The translations under genes were made by a program, and so were the position numbers. Below, piece by piece: positions 19,052 to 28,106 of a stretch of 64,000 nt of DNA. The notes under the pieces are model-generated. The model was given only the letters and a program-made list of their open reading frames with translations, had not been told where the DNA came from and ran no database searches. The first letter of the stretch is position 1. Each line of letters begins with the position of its first letter. The stretch comes from Cyclobacterium sp. SYSU L10401 (GTDB lineage: Bacteria; Bacteroidota; Bacteroidia; Cytophagales; Cyclobacteriaceae): positions 62,001 to 126,000 of the forward strand of contig NZ_WOFO01000005.1 in assembly GCF_010993705.1 (NCBI RefSeq), written 5' to 3'.

Positions 19052-19845
19052 CTTAAAGAGATTCGTCGTTGTAAAATGCCCGAAAGAATTTCGTCGGTTG
19101 GATCTGCTTTTTTCACTAACCGGCCACTCCCATTCTGCCTTTTAAGGATCGTTTCCTTTAAGGCAAGGACTTTCCGGGACAGGACCAACTTCCGATCCCA
19201 GTCGCTCTGAAGTTTTCGGAGATCTAATAAAATCCGGTGATACATGAGGATTCGTTGGCCTCTTTCCATGTCCTGCGTTTTTGCAAATCCATACCTTTCC
19301 GCCAGGCTTTTCATGTTTTCCAGGTACCAGGCATAGGCACCATTTTCTACCAGATAGGCCTTCACCTGAGCGGAATGGTGTTGGAATACCTGAGCTTCAA
19401 TATTTTCCAGCGGCGCAAGCTCCTTTTTGTAGTAGAGCAGATACAGTGGATCAGCAGACGAAAAGGCTCCGGAAATGCGGGCCATTTCCTTGGTAGCCAG
19501 GTTCCGGATGGTATCTGTTTGCTGCTTATAATAGTCCGAGGAAATTTTCATCGCCACTGCTAATGCCATTCGCTGCGTTTGCTCCCCTCTCGCAGAAAGC
19601 GGCCTTCTGTCCAATTTGGGATAGTTGGGGTGTAAAGCCCATGTCAAATACCAATTGGAATTGGTGGGAATGCCCAGAAAGCGATTGGGACGAGGCAGGA
19701 ACCGGTCTTCATCCCATTGTTTGAAAACCATTCTTTCCTGTTGGGCTACCACTGCCCGATCCTGAATGGGTGTTTGTGCCTGGCTACCTGCCATAAACAG
19801 CAGCCCGAAAGCCGGAAATAATAGCCAAGATTTTGTGTTCATCAT
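19048..19845 (-). CDS. secreted conjugation-operon protein, unknown role
   Basis: A 265-aa protein with a Sec signal (ending AGSQAQ). The middle is helical (RMALAVAMKISSDYYKQQ) and long amphipathic helices run to the end, so it is probably a periplasmic coiled-coil protein. It overlaps the neighbours on both sides by 4 bases, which places it firmly in the tra operon between the TraI-like paralogues and TraJ. I do not recognise it as one of the CTnDOT tra genes; it may be a lineage-specific pilus or channel accessory. Confidence 0.65.
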   Translation of the reverse strand: MMNTKSWLLFPAFGLLFMAGSQAQTPIQDRAVVAQQERMVFKQWDEDRFLPRPNRFLGIPTNSNWYLTWALHPNYPKLDRRPLSARGEQTQRMALAVAMKISSDYYKQQTDTIRNLATKEMARISGAFSSADPLYLLYYKKELAPLENIEAQVFQHHSAQVKAYLVENGAYAWYLENMKSLAERYGFAKTQDMERGQRILMYHRILLDLRKLQSDWDRKLVLSRKVLALKETILKRQNGSGRLVKKADPTDEILSGILQRRISLR

Positions 19846-20501
19846 CGCAGCAGGTGTCTATGGACAAGGATTTGGTTAGCCAAATTCTTACTCTGATTGA
19901 TATAAGCCTGATAGGGATTTAGCTTTTTGAGGACGCCATTGATATTGGCCCAATACATGGCATGGCGGACTGCAAGCAGGTATCCGACTATCCGTTCCAG
20001 TTCCATCTGGATTTTCCCTAACAGTTCATCTCTCACATTAGGGTTGATCAGGAGATTTTTTCCTTCGGCCAATACAAAGGCGGAAACCTCCGTTACCAGG
20101 GTAAAGCTCCTTTCTTTGGCCTGGCGGATATAGGTTTCGGCAAAAAGGAGCAAAACGGGATTTTGGGAAGCCATGGTAATGGTTTCATCACTTAAGGCAT
20201 AAATCCGTTGCAGGGTCCTCCCAATCTGTTTTACCTGGATAGCATCTTTTAACCCTTCATTGACTTGATTGAGCGACTGTAGAATCATGGTCTCTACCAT
20301 GGCCAGGCTGGATACATTCAGTCCAATGTCATCCGTGTTTTTTCGGATACCGTTCAGGCTTTCCTGATAGCCTATCTCAGAAATATTCCTCATGGCTGCA
20401 TTTTCATTGATGATCAGAAAATGCTCCCGGTCAAACACCACCGTTTGAGCCGACAGCTCAAAGGAGAAAGCCAAAAGGAATATCGTCAGTAGCTGTTTCA
20501 A
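19842..20501 (-). CDS. TraI-like periplasmic protein, paralogue 3
   Basis: A 219-aa protein with signal peptide (ending FELSAQ) and an all-helical body. Its C-terminus (LNPYQAYINQSKNLANQIL) is clearly related to that of the 220-aa gene at 21149-21811 (LNPFQGYVEMDLAIMNDIL), and the region AETYIRQAKERSF...NLLINPNVRDELL matches the same part of that protein. Proteins of this type (TraI, DUF4141) are VirB5-like minor pilus components or adaptors in Bacteroidota conjugation. Two more copies lie directly upstream in the operon; neighbouring genes overlap by 4 bases. Confidence 0.7.
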   Translation of the reverse strand: MKQLLTIFLLAFSFELSAQTVVFDREHFLIINENAAMRNISEIGYQESLNGIRKNTDDIGLNVSSLAMVETMILQSLNQVNEGLKDAIQVKQIGRTLQRIYALSDETITMASQNPVLLLFAETYIRQAKERSFTLVTEVSAFVLAEGKNLLINPNVRDELLGKIQMELERIVGYLLAVRHAMYWANINGVLKKLNPYQAYINQSKNLANQILVHRHLLR

Positions 20502-21145
20502 TCTTTTATCAGTTGAATGTTTGCCAATATTTCATCTACCATTTCGGTAGTTTCATTTGGGTATTGCGGATTACTGTTTCCCGCTGATCTGCGCCTAATT
20601 TCGGAAGCCAGCGTTTGCGAAGTGGCGCTCGCAAGCCGGTTGATCGACCGGAGTTCCTGTAAAACATGCTGCAACAACAGTCGCCTTTCGGAAACCTTCA
20701 TCTGGTTGAGGTCACCGATGGAGGCCGTTAATCCTATCAGATAATTCATCAGGGAATAGGACTGCTTTACAAAAAGCTTTTCGGTTTCCAGTGCCAGCGG
20801 GATCAGCAAGGGGTCCTTTTGGCAATGGAAAATGATTTGTTCCTGGTGGCCGATGATAGACCTGAGCAAAGGATTGGCTGACGCAGCCAGCCCTATTGCC
20901 TCTATCAATAAATCCAGCTTAGCAAAGCGCTCCTGCAGGGTACGGTATTTCACCTTTACTTGCCCCATCAAATTCCTGTTCACTTCTTCATTGATGGCAT
21001 TTTTGGCCTGGTTGCTCTTTGCCTCGGATTGCCTTTCATGCTCATTTTTCGAATCTTCCACCAATTGATGCAATAAGGCAACGTTGACCTGCCCTAAAAC
21101 AGGAGAAGAGAAAAGTAGGCAAAGGATAACTAGGAGCTTTTGCAT
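20498..21145 (-). CDS. TraI-like periplasmic protein, paralogue 2
   Basis: A 215-aa protein with signal peptide (ending PVLGQ) and a helical body. It is the most divergent of three adjacent TraI-like proteins. It keeps the VALLHQLVEDSKNEHERQ leader-type helix, the EKLFVKQSYSLMNYLIGLT stretch and a similar spacing of helices, but the C-terminal LNP motif is replaced by a polar loop (RRSAGNSNPQYPNE). It overlaps the downstream paralogue by 4 bases and follows paralogue 1 by 3 bases. A structural pilus or channel role is inferred from the family. Confidence 0.6.
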   Translation of the reverse strand: MQKLLVILCLLFSSPVLGQVNVALLHQLVEDSKNEHERQSEAKSNQAKNAINEEVNRNLMGQVKVKYRTLQERFAKLDLLIEAIGLAASANPLLRSIIGHQEQIIFHCQKDPLLIPLALETEKLFVKQSYSLMNYLIGLTASIGDLNQMKVSERRLLLQHVLQELRSINRLASATSQTLASEIRRRSAGNSNPQYPNETTEMVDEILANIQLIKD

Positions 21146-21148
21146 GGC

Positions 21149-21811
21149 TTATCGGGTTAGGACTTCTCTTTTTCTAAGGATGTCATTCATAATGGCCAGG
21201 TCCATTTCGACGTATCCCTGGAAGGGGTTCAATGACTTGAATAGTCCCTTCATGCTGGCAAATTGCATGGACCGGTACATTCCATAGGTATAGGACCGCA
21301 GGATCAGCAATTCATTCAGAATGGTGTTGATTATTTTTGCCCTTTCCCCTGCATCCATCAGGTTATCCTTGCCTCCCTTCAGGGCAAATTGCTGCACTTC
21401 AAGAGCCAGGGCTGTGGCCCTTTGCTGAAACAGGGAGGCATTTTGTTGGGCAAAGACAAGGAATTCAGGGTTGGTATGGGCCAGTTCCACGATATCCCGG
21501 ACATCACCGGAAATGCCCGTTGCGATCCGGGCAATCTCTTTTACATCGGCGAGATTGGTAAGTATGGCACTCACCTCGGTCAGACCTTCATAAAGTTTCT
21601 CCTGCATGTTATTCACCACCGTAAGGTTTCCGGTCACCGCCAATTGCCCCCTTTCTATCAAGGTCAGCCGTTCATTGGTGTTGTTCAGCTGGGTATTGAT
21701 CACCGCTGCATGGGTGGCTTGGGCTCCCGAAACGGCAGGGTCCACATACACCTGGGCCTGCGCCAGAACGCTGGTAAGCATCAAAACAAGAAATGTGAGG
21801 GTTTTCATCAT
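21149..21811 (-). CDS. traI: TraI-like conjugation protein (DUF4141-type), paralogue 1
   Basis: A 220-aa protein with a clear signal peptide (ending SVLAQA), then helices carrying QVYVDPAVSGAQATHAAVI and RLTLIERGQLAVTGNLTVVN, close to the TraI start in CTnDOT-like elements. The C-terminal part includes MQFASMKGLFKSLNPFQGY. It is the first gene after TraG, as expected for TraI. Two diverged paralogues follow immediately, so this operon has a TraI triplet in place of the single copy usual in the family. Confidence 0.75.
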   Translation of the reverse strand: MMKTLTFLVLMLTSVLAQAQVYVDPAVSGAQATHAAVINTQLNNTNERLTLIERGQLAVTGNLTVVNNMQEKLYEGLTEVSAILTNLADVKEIARIATGISGDVRDIVELAHTNPEFLVFAQQNASLFQQRATALALEVQQFALKGGKDNLMDAGERAKIINTILNELLILRSYTYGMYRSMQFASMKGLFKSLNPFQGYVEMDLAIMNDILRKREVLTR

Positions 21812-21820
21812 GAATGATTT

Positions 21821-24319
21821 TTAAGTGGTCAATTCTTTCCTTTCTGAATAGGGAATTCCCAGTTCGTTGATCAAGGAGAAAAAACGGTTCAATTCCGCTC
21901 CTGAATCTTTGAAATCCGCCACAAAGCGGTCCAGGCCCTCTTCGTAATTGCCATAGTGATCAATGTAGATTTCCACAGCCGCCTTTTCAGGCTTTTCGGT
22001 GGTGTAGGTCAGGTATTGGTGAAGGGAAACCTCTACACCGTACACCTCTCCGGTGGCACCCCTTCGGATATAGACCTCCTTGAACCTGCCCCGACCTTCT
22101 GTATTGTCAAACTGGTTGATGGTGAAGATCTTTTTCCTTTCGTGTTCATTGATGGAAAGCAGGGAGGCGATTTCATCGTAGTGGTCTTTGAATTTTGACT
22201 GATCCAGCAAAGCAATGGTATCAGAGTTATTTATAATGCTGTCCTTGACCACGGTATTGCCAATGATATCTCCCAATTCCTGGGTCACCACTATGGCTTC
22301 TCCCCAGAATTTCCGGACCGTCTTGTACAGGTAAAGGATATAGGTGGCCATTAGCGGGGAGGCAATGGCTTTCCAGGCTTCCTCAATGATCAGTGCTTTT
22401 CGTTGCTTACTCCTGAACCGCATCTTTTGGATAAATACATCCATGATGATCAGCGTGACGATCGGGAACAGTACTTTGTGTTCCTTGATGGAATCTATTT
22501 CAAAGACAATAAAGGATTCCCCAAAAAGGGACTGGTCCACCTCTTCATTCAGCAGGCTGCCGTACTCCCCTCCCTTATAAAATTTCTTAAGGACGAACTT
22601 GAATTCATCGATGTTGAAATGGATGTTTTCCTTCTGGATCATCTCCGGAATAAATACCAAGGCAAATTCATAAAAGCTGTTAAAACAGAGGCGTGGTTTT
22701 TCTGCTGGGGCTTTAAAATAGGATTGGTAATAGGCGGCAATGGTATCGGATATCACATCAGATTCTACCTGAGAAATCTGGCCTTCCGCTGATTTCCACA
22801 GCACACTGATCAAGGTGAGCAGGGCATCTTTCTTCTCGATGTTGTATTCTTCCCTACTGATGGCAAAGGGATTGGTGGTAATGGGGTTTTTCTCGGAATA
22901 GGTAATGTATTTCCCCCCATAATAGGCACAAAGCCCAAAATAAGAATGGCCCGTATCCACGATGACCACATCCATCAGCCACCTGGGTTCCGGGCTTTTG
23001 TTGTACATGCAGTACTGTTCGATCAGGGCATTCATGAAAAAAGACTTACCCGATCCCGATGGGCCCAGGACAAATTTATTCCGGTTGTTGATCCGGTTGA
23101 TCTGCATGGGCAGGTCGGCGGGATCAATCTTTACCGGTATGCCCTGCCGGTCCGTCAGCCTGATCTGAAAATTGCTGACCTCATCCCGGCTCATGGATTC
23201 CTTAAAAAAGAAGCACAAAGCGGCATCGGAAGTGGTCAGGAAATAATCATAGGGTTTCAATTCGGCCGTATTGCAGGGCAATGCCGTTCTGAACAATTCC
23301 AGTTGGTTGTAGGCATTCTTGGAGGGGATAATTCCCTGCTGAAATAGAGAAGATTCTATGAAATTGGCGGTTCCCTGAATCAGCTCTTTCTCTCCCGACA
23401 CCAGAATATTAAAATGGGAATTGACCAGCAACTGGTTGTTTCTGGTGATGTCCTCCAACAGTTGGTCAATGTCTTCTACACACATATTGTTGGCGGAATC
23501 GGGTATGCCAGAATGTCTTTTCCGTTTCAGTTCCAACTTCCTCTGGGTCATGGCCTGGGGCACGATTTCAATCACCTGATTATAGATAATGGTGTTGAAA
23601 TGGGGGACTGAAAACAAAAAGCCCATATTGTCAATGGGAAAGCCCTTTAGGGTATCCTTGTCGGTCCTGACCTGATGGGTGCTCACCGTTTGGGGCAGAT
23701 CAATGGTATCCGTATTGATCAGACTGATGGAGCGTACAGCCGTTTTGCCCATTTCTACTTGCTCATCTCCTGCAAGCAGGTTGTTGAGACAGAATTGGCT
23801 TTCGTGGAAATTCATGGATAGGATCCGCCTGATGTAACGGTTGATCTGATTTTTGTTCAAGGCATTTACAGGCAGATGACTTCGGATAAATAGATCAGCT
23901 ACCTTGTCAATGGATTGTGTGAAATCATGGAGCTGTTTTTGGCTGTAGGTATAGAAACCTGATTTTGCCCTTTTGGTAATGACCAGAAAAGTTTGGTGGA
24001 AAGTATAGACCCTGCCCCGGAAATGTTCATCGTATTTCCGTTGCAAATATTCCCGGGAAGGTTCCGGGTTGAACTGCTTCCTGCTCAGGATATCCTGTTT
24101 CTGGATCAGGTAACCTTCTCCCAGTATTTTGATGGCATTGACATAGAGTTGGTGGAAATTGTCATAATTCCCCGGATCAGCAGCATACTGCAGGACAGGG
24201 TTTTTGATTTCCAATACCACCCCAAAGTCACCTTTTTCATTGAAAAGGATATCATATCCTTTGCAGTGATCCACTCCAAGATAAGGCAATTTAAAGGGTG
24301 TTTTTCTCCGCTTTGGCAT
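21821..24319 (-). CDS. traG: TraG conjugation ATPase (VirB4-type)
   Basis: An 832-aa protein. The C-terminal ATPase half has the P-loop FVLGPSGSGKSFFMNA near residue 425 and a Walker B region ALIIEEAWKAIASPLMA near 645. The N-terminal 400 residues form the variable VirB4 platform (KGYDILFNEKGDFGVVLE near the start). VirB4/TraG ATPases power pilus assembly and substrate passage at the inner membrane. The start overlaps the end of TraF by 29 bases, as expected for the traE-traF-traG order. Length is normal. Confidence 0.92.
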   Translation of the reverse strand: MPKRRKTPFKLPYLGVDHCKGYDILFNEKGDFGVVLEIKNPVLQYAADPGNYDNFHQLYVNAIKILGEGYLIQKQDILSRKQFNPEPSREYLQRKYDEHFRGRVYTFHQTFLVITKRAKSGFYTYSQKQLHDFTQSIDKVADLFIRSHLPVNALNKNQINRYIRRILSMNFHESQFCLNNLLAGDEQVEMGKTAVRSISLINTDTIDLPQTVSTHQVRTDKDTLKGFPIDNMGFLFSVPHFNTIIYNQVIEIVPQAMTQRKLELKRKRHSGIPDSANNMCVEDIDQLLEDITRNNQLLVNSHFNILVSGEKELIQGTANFIESSLFQQGIIPSKNAYNQLELFRTALPCNTAELKPYDYFLTTSDAALCFFFKESMSRDEVSNFQIRLTDRQGIPVKIDPADLPMQINRINNRNKFVLGPSGSGKSFFMNALIEQYCMYNKSPEPRWLMDVVIVDTGHSYFGLCAYYGGKYITYSEKNPITTNPFAISREEYNIEKKDALLTLISVLWKSAEGQISQVESDVISDTIAAYYQSYFKAPAEKPRLCFNSFYEFALVFIPEMIQKENIHFNIDEFKFVLKKFYKGGEYGSLLNEEVDQSLFGESFIVFEIDSIKEHKVLFPIVTLIIMDVFIQKMRFRSKQRKALIIEEAWKAIASPLMATYILYLYKTVRKFWGEAIVVTQELGDIIGNTVVKDSIINNSDTIALLDQSKFKDHYDEIASLLSINEHERKKIFTINQFDNTEGRGRFKEVYIRRGATGEVYGVEVSLHQYLTYTTEKPEKAAVEIYIDHYGNYEEGLDRFVADFKDSGAELNRFFSLINELGIPYSERKELTT

Positions 24320-24602
24320 GGTGATAATGCTTTAGTTCTGTTGGGGGCAGGAATACCCCCAGGTTTCTTGTTTTGTTATGCAGGCCCTTTTTCTGTTGTT
24401 GACTGGTAAAATAAAGGCCACCTGTAATAGTGCTTATGGTAAGGATTCCTCCAAAAACCATATCGGTAAGGCTACCGATCAAACCGCCCAGGACCAGGCC
24501 CATCACAAGGGAGGTGATGCCCCAACCAATGTATTTGCCCTGAAAACCTTTGTACATCAGGGGTTTTTGAAGCCCTTTGTAGATGGAAAACTGCTTGCCC
24601 AT
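24291..24602 (-). CDS. traF: TraF-like membrane protein (DUF4133)
   Basis: 103 aa when started at the ATG at 24602, whose A is shared with the TGA stop of TraE. A longer frame open to 24767 exists but lies inside traE, so it is not used. The product begins MGKQFSIYKGLQKPLMYKG and continues with FQGKYIGWG, followed by two membrane segments, as in DUF4133/TraF (VirB3-like) proteins. These small proteins connect pilins with the VirB4 ATPase, which is encoded next. Confidence 0.85.
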   Translation of the reverse strand: MGKQFSIYKGLQKPLMYKGFQGKYIGWGITSLVMGLVLGGLIGSLTDMVFGGILTISTITGGLYFTSQQQKKGLHNKTRNLGVFLPPTELKHYHHAKAEKNTL

Positions 24603-24907
24603 CAGACTCCGAAAAAGGCCTTGATGACCACGCTGACCAGGACCATAAACAAGCAGGAACCTCCCCAGCCCATCAGTTCTTTGTTGATGTCCTGATCGCC
24701 ACTGTTCCATTTGATGTATACCCTTACCCCACCTATGATTCCGACTACCGCACCGATAACCAGACACAGGGAAGCCACCGGATCCACATAGCCGATCAGC
24801 GAAGATTCTGCTGCGGTGATGCCCTGCACTCCCTGTGCTTTTGCCTGGGCCAGGGTAAAGACCGCCAGGCCCAGACTTAGAATTGATTTTTTGCTGTTTT
24901 TAAACAT
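24602..24907 (-). CDS. traE: TraE-like pilin subunit (DUF4134)
   Basis: A 101-aa protein with signal peptide (ending ANAKA-type AQAKAQ), then a short periplasmic loop and two membrane helices: VASLCLVIGAVVGIIGGVRVYIKW and a C-terminal GSCLFMVLVSVVIKAFFG. The GxxGGVRVYxKWxxGDxD pattern is the DUF4134/TraE hallmark of Bacteroidota conjugative transposons, equivalent to the VirB2 pilin. It overlaps TraF by one base and follows a second, related pilin gene. Confidence 0.88.
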   Translation of the reverse strand: MFKNSKKSILSLGLAVFTLAQAKAQGVQGITAAESSLIGYVDPVASLCLVIGAVVGIIGGVRVYIKWNSGDQDINKELMGWGGSCLFMVLVSVVIKAFFGV

Positions 24908-24961
24908 GATTGAATGATTTAAATGGATTGGTTTTGTTGTTGATTTCGAATTATTCTTTTC

Positions 24962-25282
24962 TTATGCTATAGGTACCTGATACAAGGCACTCAGAAAGAT
25001 TCCCAACACGGAAAGGAAAATACAGGCCCCAAGCCAGCCAGCTACTTCCATGTCAATGTTTCTCCTGCCCATTTGCCAATTGTTGTAAATCCTCAATCCT
25101 CCCAGTAAACCGAAAAGAGCTCCTAAGACCAGAATCGCAGAGGAAAGGGCCCTGAAGTTTTGGGCCATCAGGCTTTTTCCTTCATTGATCTCCGGAATTC
25201 CGGGAGGTGTTTGTGCCATGGACACCGTAATTCCTACCAGGAAAAACAGGGTGACTACGAGGATAAGATAGGAGGCCTTCAT
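24962..25282 (-). CDS. second TraE-type pilin-like protein
   Basis: A 106-aa protein with signal peptide (ending VSMAQ) and two membrane helices. It carries VLGALFGLLGGLRIYNNWQMG and GWLGACIFLSVLGIFLSALY, matching the DUF4134/TraE layout, including GGLRIYNxW in place of the downstream protein's GGVRVYIKW. It is therefore a tandem paralogue of TraE. Such pairs may make a mixed pilus or split pilin and assembly roles. The stop of the upstream 116-aa gene lies one base away. Confidence 0.8.
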   Translation of the reverse strand: MKASYLILVVTLFFLVGITVSMAQTPPGIPEINEGKSLMAQNFRALSSAILVLGALFGLLGGLRIYNNWQMGRRNIDMEVAGWLGACIFLSVLGIFLSALYQVPIA

Positions 25283-25283
25283 A

Positions 25284-25634
25284 TTAGTAAACCAGGTGTT
25301 TTTTGACTTCTATCGTTTCGTTTTGAGCCAGCTTAAACAGTTCTGTCATACTACTGACCCCACCGGTGGAAACATTGGTATTTTCGCGGTAAAGTCGCCA
25401 TTGGTCACTGGCTTCTGGTTTGACCTTCCCCACCCCATAAGCGGAATGGCTGACATCCTGATCGTCCTCCTCCCCGATAATCCTTGTCGGGGCCTCCTCT
25501 GGTAGTTCCAGGAGTTCATCTCCTCCGATCAGCAATTCATCGTTTTGAGGTTTTAGCAGATCCAAGACCACCAATACCCCGTAGTACAGCAGGTAGCCGG
25601 ATGCCAGGTATTTGATAAATTCAGTCCATCCCAT
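25284..25634 (-). CDS. single-pass membrane protein of the tra operon
   Basis: A 116-aa protein with one hydrophobic helix near residues 8-27 (KYLASGYLLYYGVLVVLDLL) and an acidic soluble C-terminal domain. It lies between the TraB-like gene and the TraE-type pilins, with 1-base gaps on both sides. This is where TraC or TraD lies in CTnDOT-type operons, but the sequence match is not strong enough to name it. No catalytic motif. Confidence 0.65.
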   Translation of the reverse strand: MGWTEFIKYLASGYLLYYGVLVVLDLLKPQNDELLIGGDELLELPEEAPTRIIGEEDDQDVSHSAYGVGKVKPEASDQWRLYRENTNVSTGGVSSMTELFKLAQNETIEVKKHLVY

Positions 25635-25635
25635 G

Positions 25636-25977
25636 TCATAGTTTTTTAAATGATTCGCGGATCTCCTCTATCAATTCAGGATGATCCTGAAAAAAACGCG
25701 TCAGCAGGAAATTGATAAACCGGGTCACGTCTACCGAAAATACCGGATACAACACCTTTAAAATCTCCTCGTGCCGCTCGTCGATTTTTATCAGTCTCTT
25801 TTTGCTCCCTTCAATTCTCAAGTCTCTGACATTTTCCAATTGATGGAATATTTCCTTGTCATGGTTGAGCGGGCTCCTTTTGGTTAGCTTTCTCATCTTT
25901 CCGCTGGCAGGTTTTGGGGAAGGCCTATCCGGACGGAAATTGCTCATTAGATTTTTTATGTATTCGTCTTGTGCCAT
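25636..25977 (-). CDS. TraB-like DUF3408-type protein
   Basis: A 113-aa basic protein. The C-terminal half (LKVLYPVFSVDVTRFINFLL, then an acidic helix) resembles the ribbon-helix-helix-like DUF3408 core found just after ParA in Bacteroidota ICEs. The N-terminal 35 residues are Pro, Lys and Arg-rich and probably disordered. It overlaps the ParA gene by 22 bases. DNA binding as the ParA partner, ParB-like, is a reasonable inference. Confidence 0.6.
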   Translation of the reverse strand: MAQDEYIKNLMSNFRPDRPSPKPASGKMRKLTKRSPLNHDKEIFHQLENVRDLRIEGSKKRLIKIDERHEEILKVLYPVFSVDVTRFINFLLTRFFQDHPELIEEIRESFKKL

Positions 25978-26597
25978 GCCGGGTCGATGTATTCGTTGTA
26001 AATGGATTCAAATACCGGCTCGATCACCTCAATGATGTTGGCCGGTATGTCATAGGTGGTGATGCGCTGGAAATCTATCCGCTCAGTGATGCTGTTGGTC
26101 ACCACCCCGAAATTTTTCAGTGCTGCCTGAACCGATTTCATGGTTTCGTATTTGACACTGCTCCGCACCCGGTTGGGAATAAAAATGATTTTAGCCTTTG
26201 GATTAATCTTCAGGATCACAAAGGAAAATTCGATGGTAGAAGAAACGGAGTACTCGTCGTAGCTGAAGGGACAGAGGATCAAGTCTGATTTGCGAAACAC
26301 CGGAACCAGTTCGTCGTCATCCATTTTACCTGCCAGGTCAATGATGCTTACCTGGTTAGAAGCCTTTTTTTGAATGGATGTAAACTGGGAAAGTTCAGCA
26401 GCCTCTACCGGATACAGCGGTTCGTTGTCAATCACCTCCGCAGCTTGGGCTTTGTTGTAAAGGGATCGCTGAAAGTCCATGTCATAGACTTTTACTGGTT
26501 TGTTTTTGGCCAGGGAGAGGTAATTGGAAAAAAGGACTGACAAGGTGCTTTTTCCGACCCCTCCTTTTTGGTTTGCGAATAGGATAATCATATGCAT
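25956..26597 (-). CDS. traA: ParA-family ATPase (TraA-like)
   Basis: A 213-aa protein with the deviant Walker A motif of ParA/MinD ATPases, FANQKGGVGKSTLSVLFSNY, at residues about 6-25. A Walker A' region, VSIIDLAGKMDDDELV, lies near 85. ParA proteins of conjugative transposons (TraA) sit next to the mobilisation genes and help partition or position the element. It is followed by the overlapping DUF3408-type gene and preceded by the relaxase with a 6-base gap. Confidence 0.88.
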   Translation of the reverse strand: MHMIILFANQKGGVGKSTLSVLFSNYLSLAKNKPVKVYDMDFQRSLYNKAQAAEVIDNEPLYPVEAAELSQFTSIQKKASNQVSIIDLAGKMDDDELVPVFRKSDLILCPFSYDEYSVSSTIEFSFVILKINPKAKIIFIPNRVRSSVKYETMKSVQAALKNFGVVTNSITERIDFQRITTYDIPANIIEVIEPVFESIYNEYIDPAWHKTNT

Positions 26598-26603
26598 TGG
26601 TTT

Positions 26604-28106
26604 TTATCTGATGCTTCTTTTTTTGTTGTCTTTCTCTTTGTTCCTTCTCCTGCCATGCAAGGCCTCATCGTCCACATCTTGATGGATATCCAGGCTGATG
26701 TTGGAGATCGGGTTTGCTGTCTCCCGGCCAGATTCGACCTGATCATTTGCCTGGGATTCTGAAGTAGGGGTATCTTTGTCCGGATGTACCGGCACCAGCG
26801 CTCTGAATGCTGCGCCGGTTCTGGTCAATGGGCTTTGTTCTATTTCATTCCGCTCCGGCACATTCCAGAGGCGAGCAAAGCGATTGTATTCCCCGCTCCT
26901 AAGAATGGCTTCCAGGCTAATAAAAAACCGCTCCCGGGTATCCAGCAGGTACAAGCGTTTTTCGTTTACCAGTAGGTGCAACCCGTATTCCTCAAGGCCC
27001 CTTTGGAGATTGGCAAAATCCTCCAATACCGAAAGCAATTTTAGCCGATAAGCTGCTTGCCTGGGAAAGCGTTTGAACCGGAATACCGTATCCCTGGTCC
27101 CGGTAATATCTTCATAAGCAGTCTTATCTGCCTGGAAAGCGAAATTGATGACTTTTACAGTATCCTTTGTTTCCTCCTTTGTCAGGTTTTTGAGGGGATA
27201 AACTTCACTTCCTTTCAAGATAATTTTTCTATTATGGTCAATGATGGTATAGCCATAGGGGGCTTTCCCATCCTTACCGTGAAAAATCAGCTTTACACCA
27301 AATTTTTCTTTAAGAAAGTCTGCAAGTTCTGAGCGGTATCCGGTTGGTTTTCCCAGGCGGTTGCCTTTTAACGGTTCGAATACAGGGACGGGGGCACTGT
27401 TGTACACCTTTCTGTATTTGTCGAATAAGGCATGGAGCTGTTTTATCCTCGCTTTGTCCGGGGAATAGGAAATGGTTTTGGCATTTAGTTGCTTGAGCGA
27501 AATTTCACCCTGCAACAGTCCGAATTTGTACAGGGCCAGGTTGCCCTCTTTTTCATTTAAGCTGTACCCGTGGGTTTCCAGGTACAGCCTGGCCTGGCTG
27601 GTTGTGGAAAAAGAATAGGATTTTAGCTGATCAAGCACCTTGTTGCATTCCTGTCCCGGATCCCGATCCATGATCTCCAACATGCATTTTTGCGCCCTGA
27701 TCCTCTCCATGCTGTCGTTGATTTTCCTGCCATCGTTCCCGATTCGGGAGGAGACCATATGGACATGGTTATTTTTGGTATCCCCGTGGAAGACGATCAG
27801 GTAAGGATTGCTGCCATAGCCCATTTTATGCAACCATTTTTCAGCCATGTCAGTAAGCTCCTTTTTGTCAAATTCCCTGCCCTTGCAGGAAATCATCGCA
27901 TGGAACTGCTGGTTTTTCACCCGTGTATTGCGGTTGGAGTGAACTTTCAGAAAGGTTTTCATTTCATCCGGAGTCACTTTCTGGGCCGATTGCAGGTAAC
28001 CGAAATTCCTGAATTTCATCAGCTCTCCCCTGGCAGACTGGGTCTTGTTGGTGTTATAGGACACCCCGTTGAAGGTACTGGTCGATGATAGGATTTTGAC
28101 GGTCAT
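26604..28106 (-). CDS. mobB: MobB-type relaxase
   Basis: A 500-aa relaxase/mobilisation nuclease. The N-terminal 170 residues have the catalytic pattern: LQSAQKVTPDEMKTFL, then LIVFHGDTKNNHVHMVSS with the three-His metal site (H-x-D-T-K-N-x-H-x-H) near residue 125. The nucleophile is expected to be a Tyr in the first 50 residues. The C-terminal 300 residues are helical and variable. The relaxase nicks oriT, stays bound to the strand and leads it to the coupling protein. Its start overlaps the stop of the small relaxosome gene by one base. Confidence 0.9.
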   Translation of the reverse strand: MTVKILSSTSTFNGVSYNTNKTQSARGELMKFRNFGYLQSAQKVTPDEMKTFLKVHSNRNTRVKNQQFHAMISCKGREFDKKELTDMAEKWLHKMGYGSNPYLIVFHGDTKNNHVHMVSSRIGNDGRKINDSMERIRAQKCMLEIMDRDPGQECNKVLDQLKSYSFSTTSQARLYLETHGYSLNEKEGNLALYKFGLLQGEISLKQLNAKTISYSPDKARIKQLHALFDKYRKVYNSAPVPVFEPLKGNRLGKPTGYRSELADFLKEKFGVKLIFHGKDGKAPYGYTIIDHNRKIILKGSEVYPLKNLTKEETKDTVKVINFAFQADKTAYEDITGTRDTVFRFKRFPRQAAYRLKLLSVLEDFANLQRGLEEYGLHLLVNEKRLYLLDTRERFFISLEAILRSGEYNRFARLWNVPERNEIEQSPLTRTGAAFRALVPVHPDKDTPTSESQANDQVESGRETANPISNISLDIHQDVDDEALHGRRRNKEKDNKKRSIR

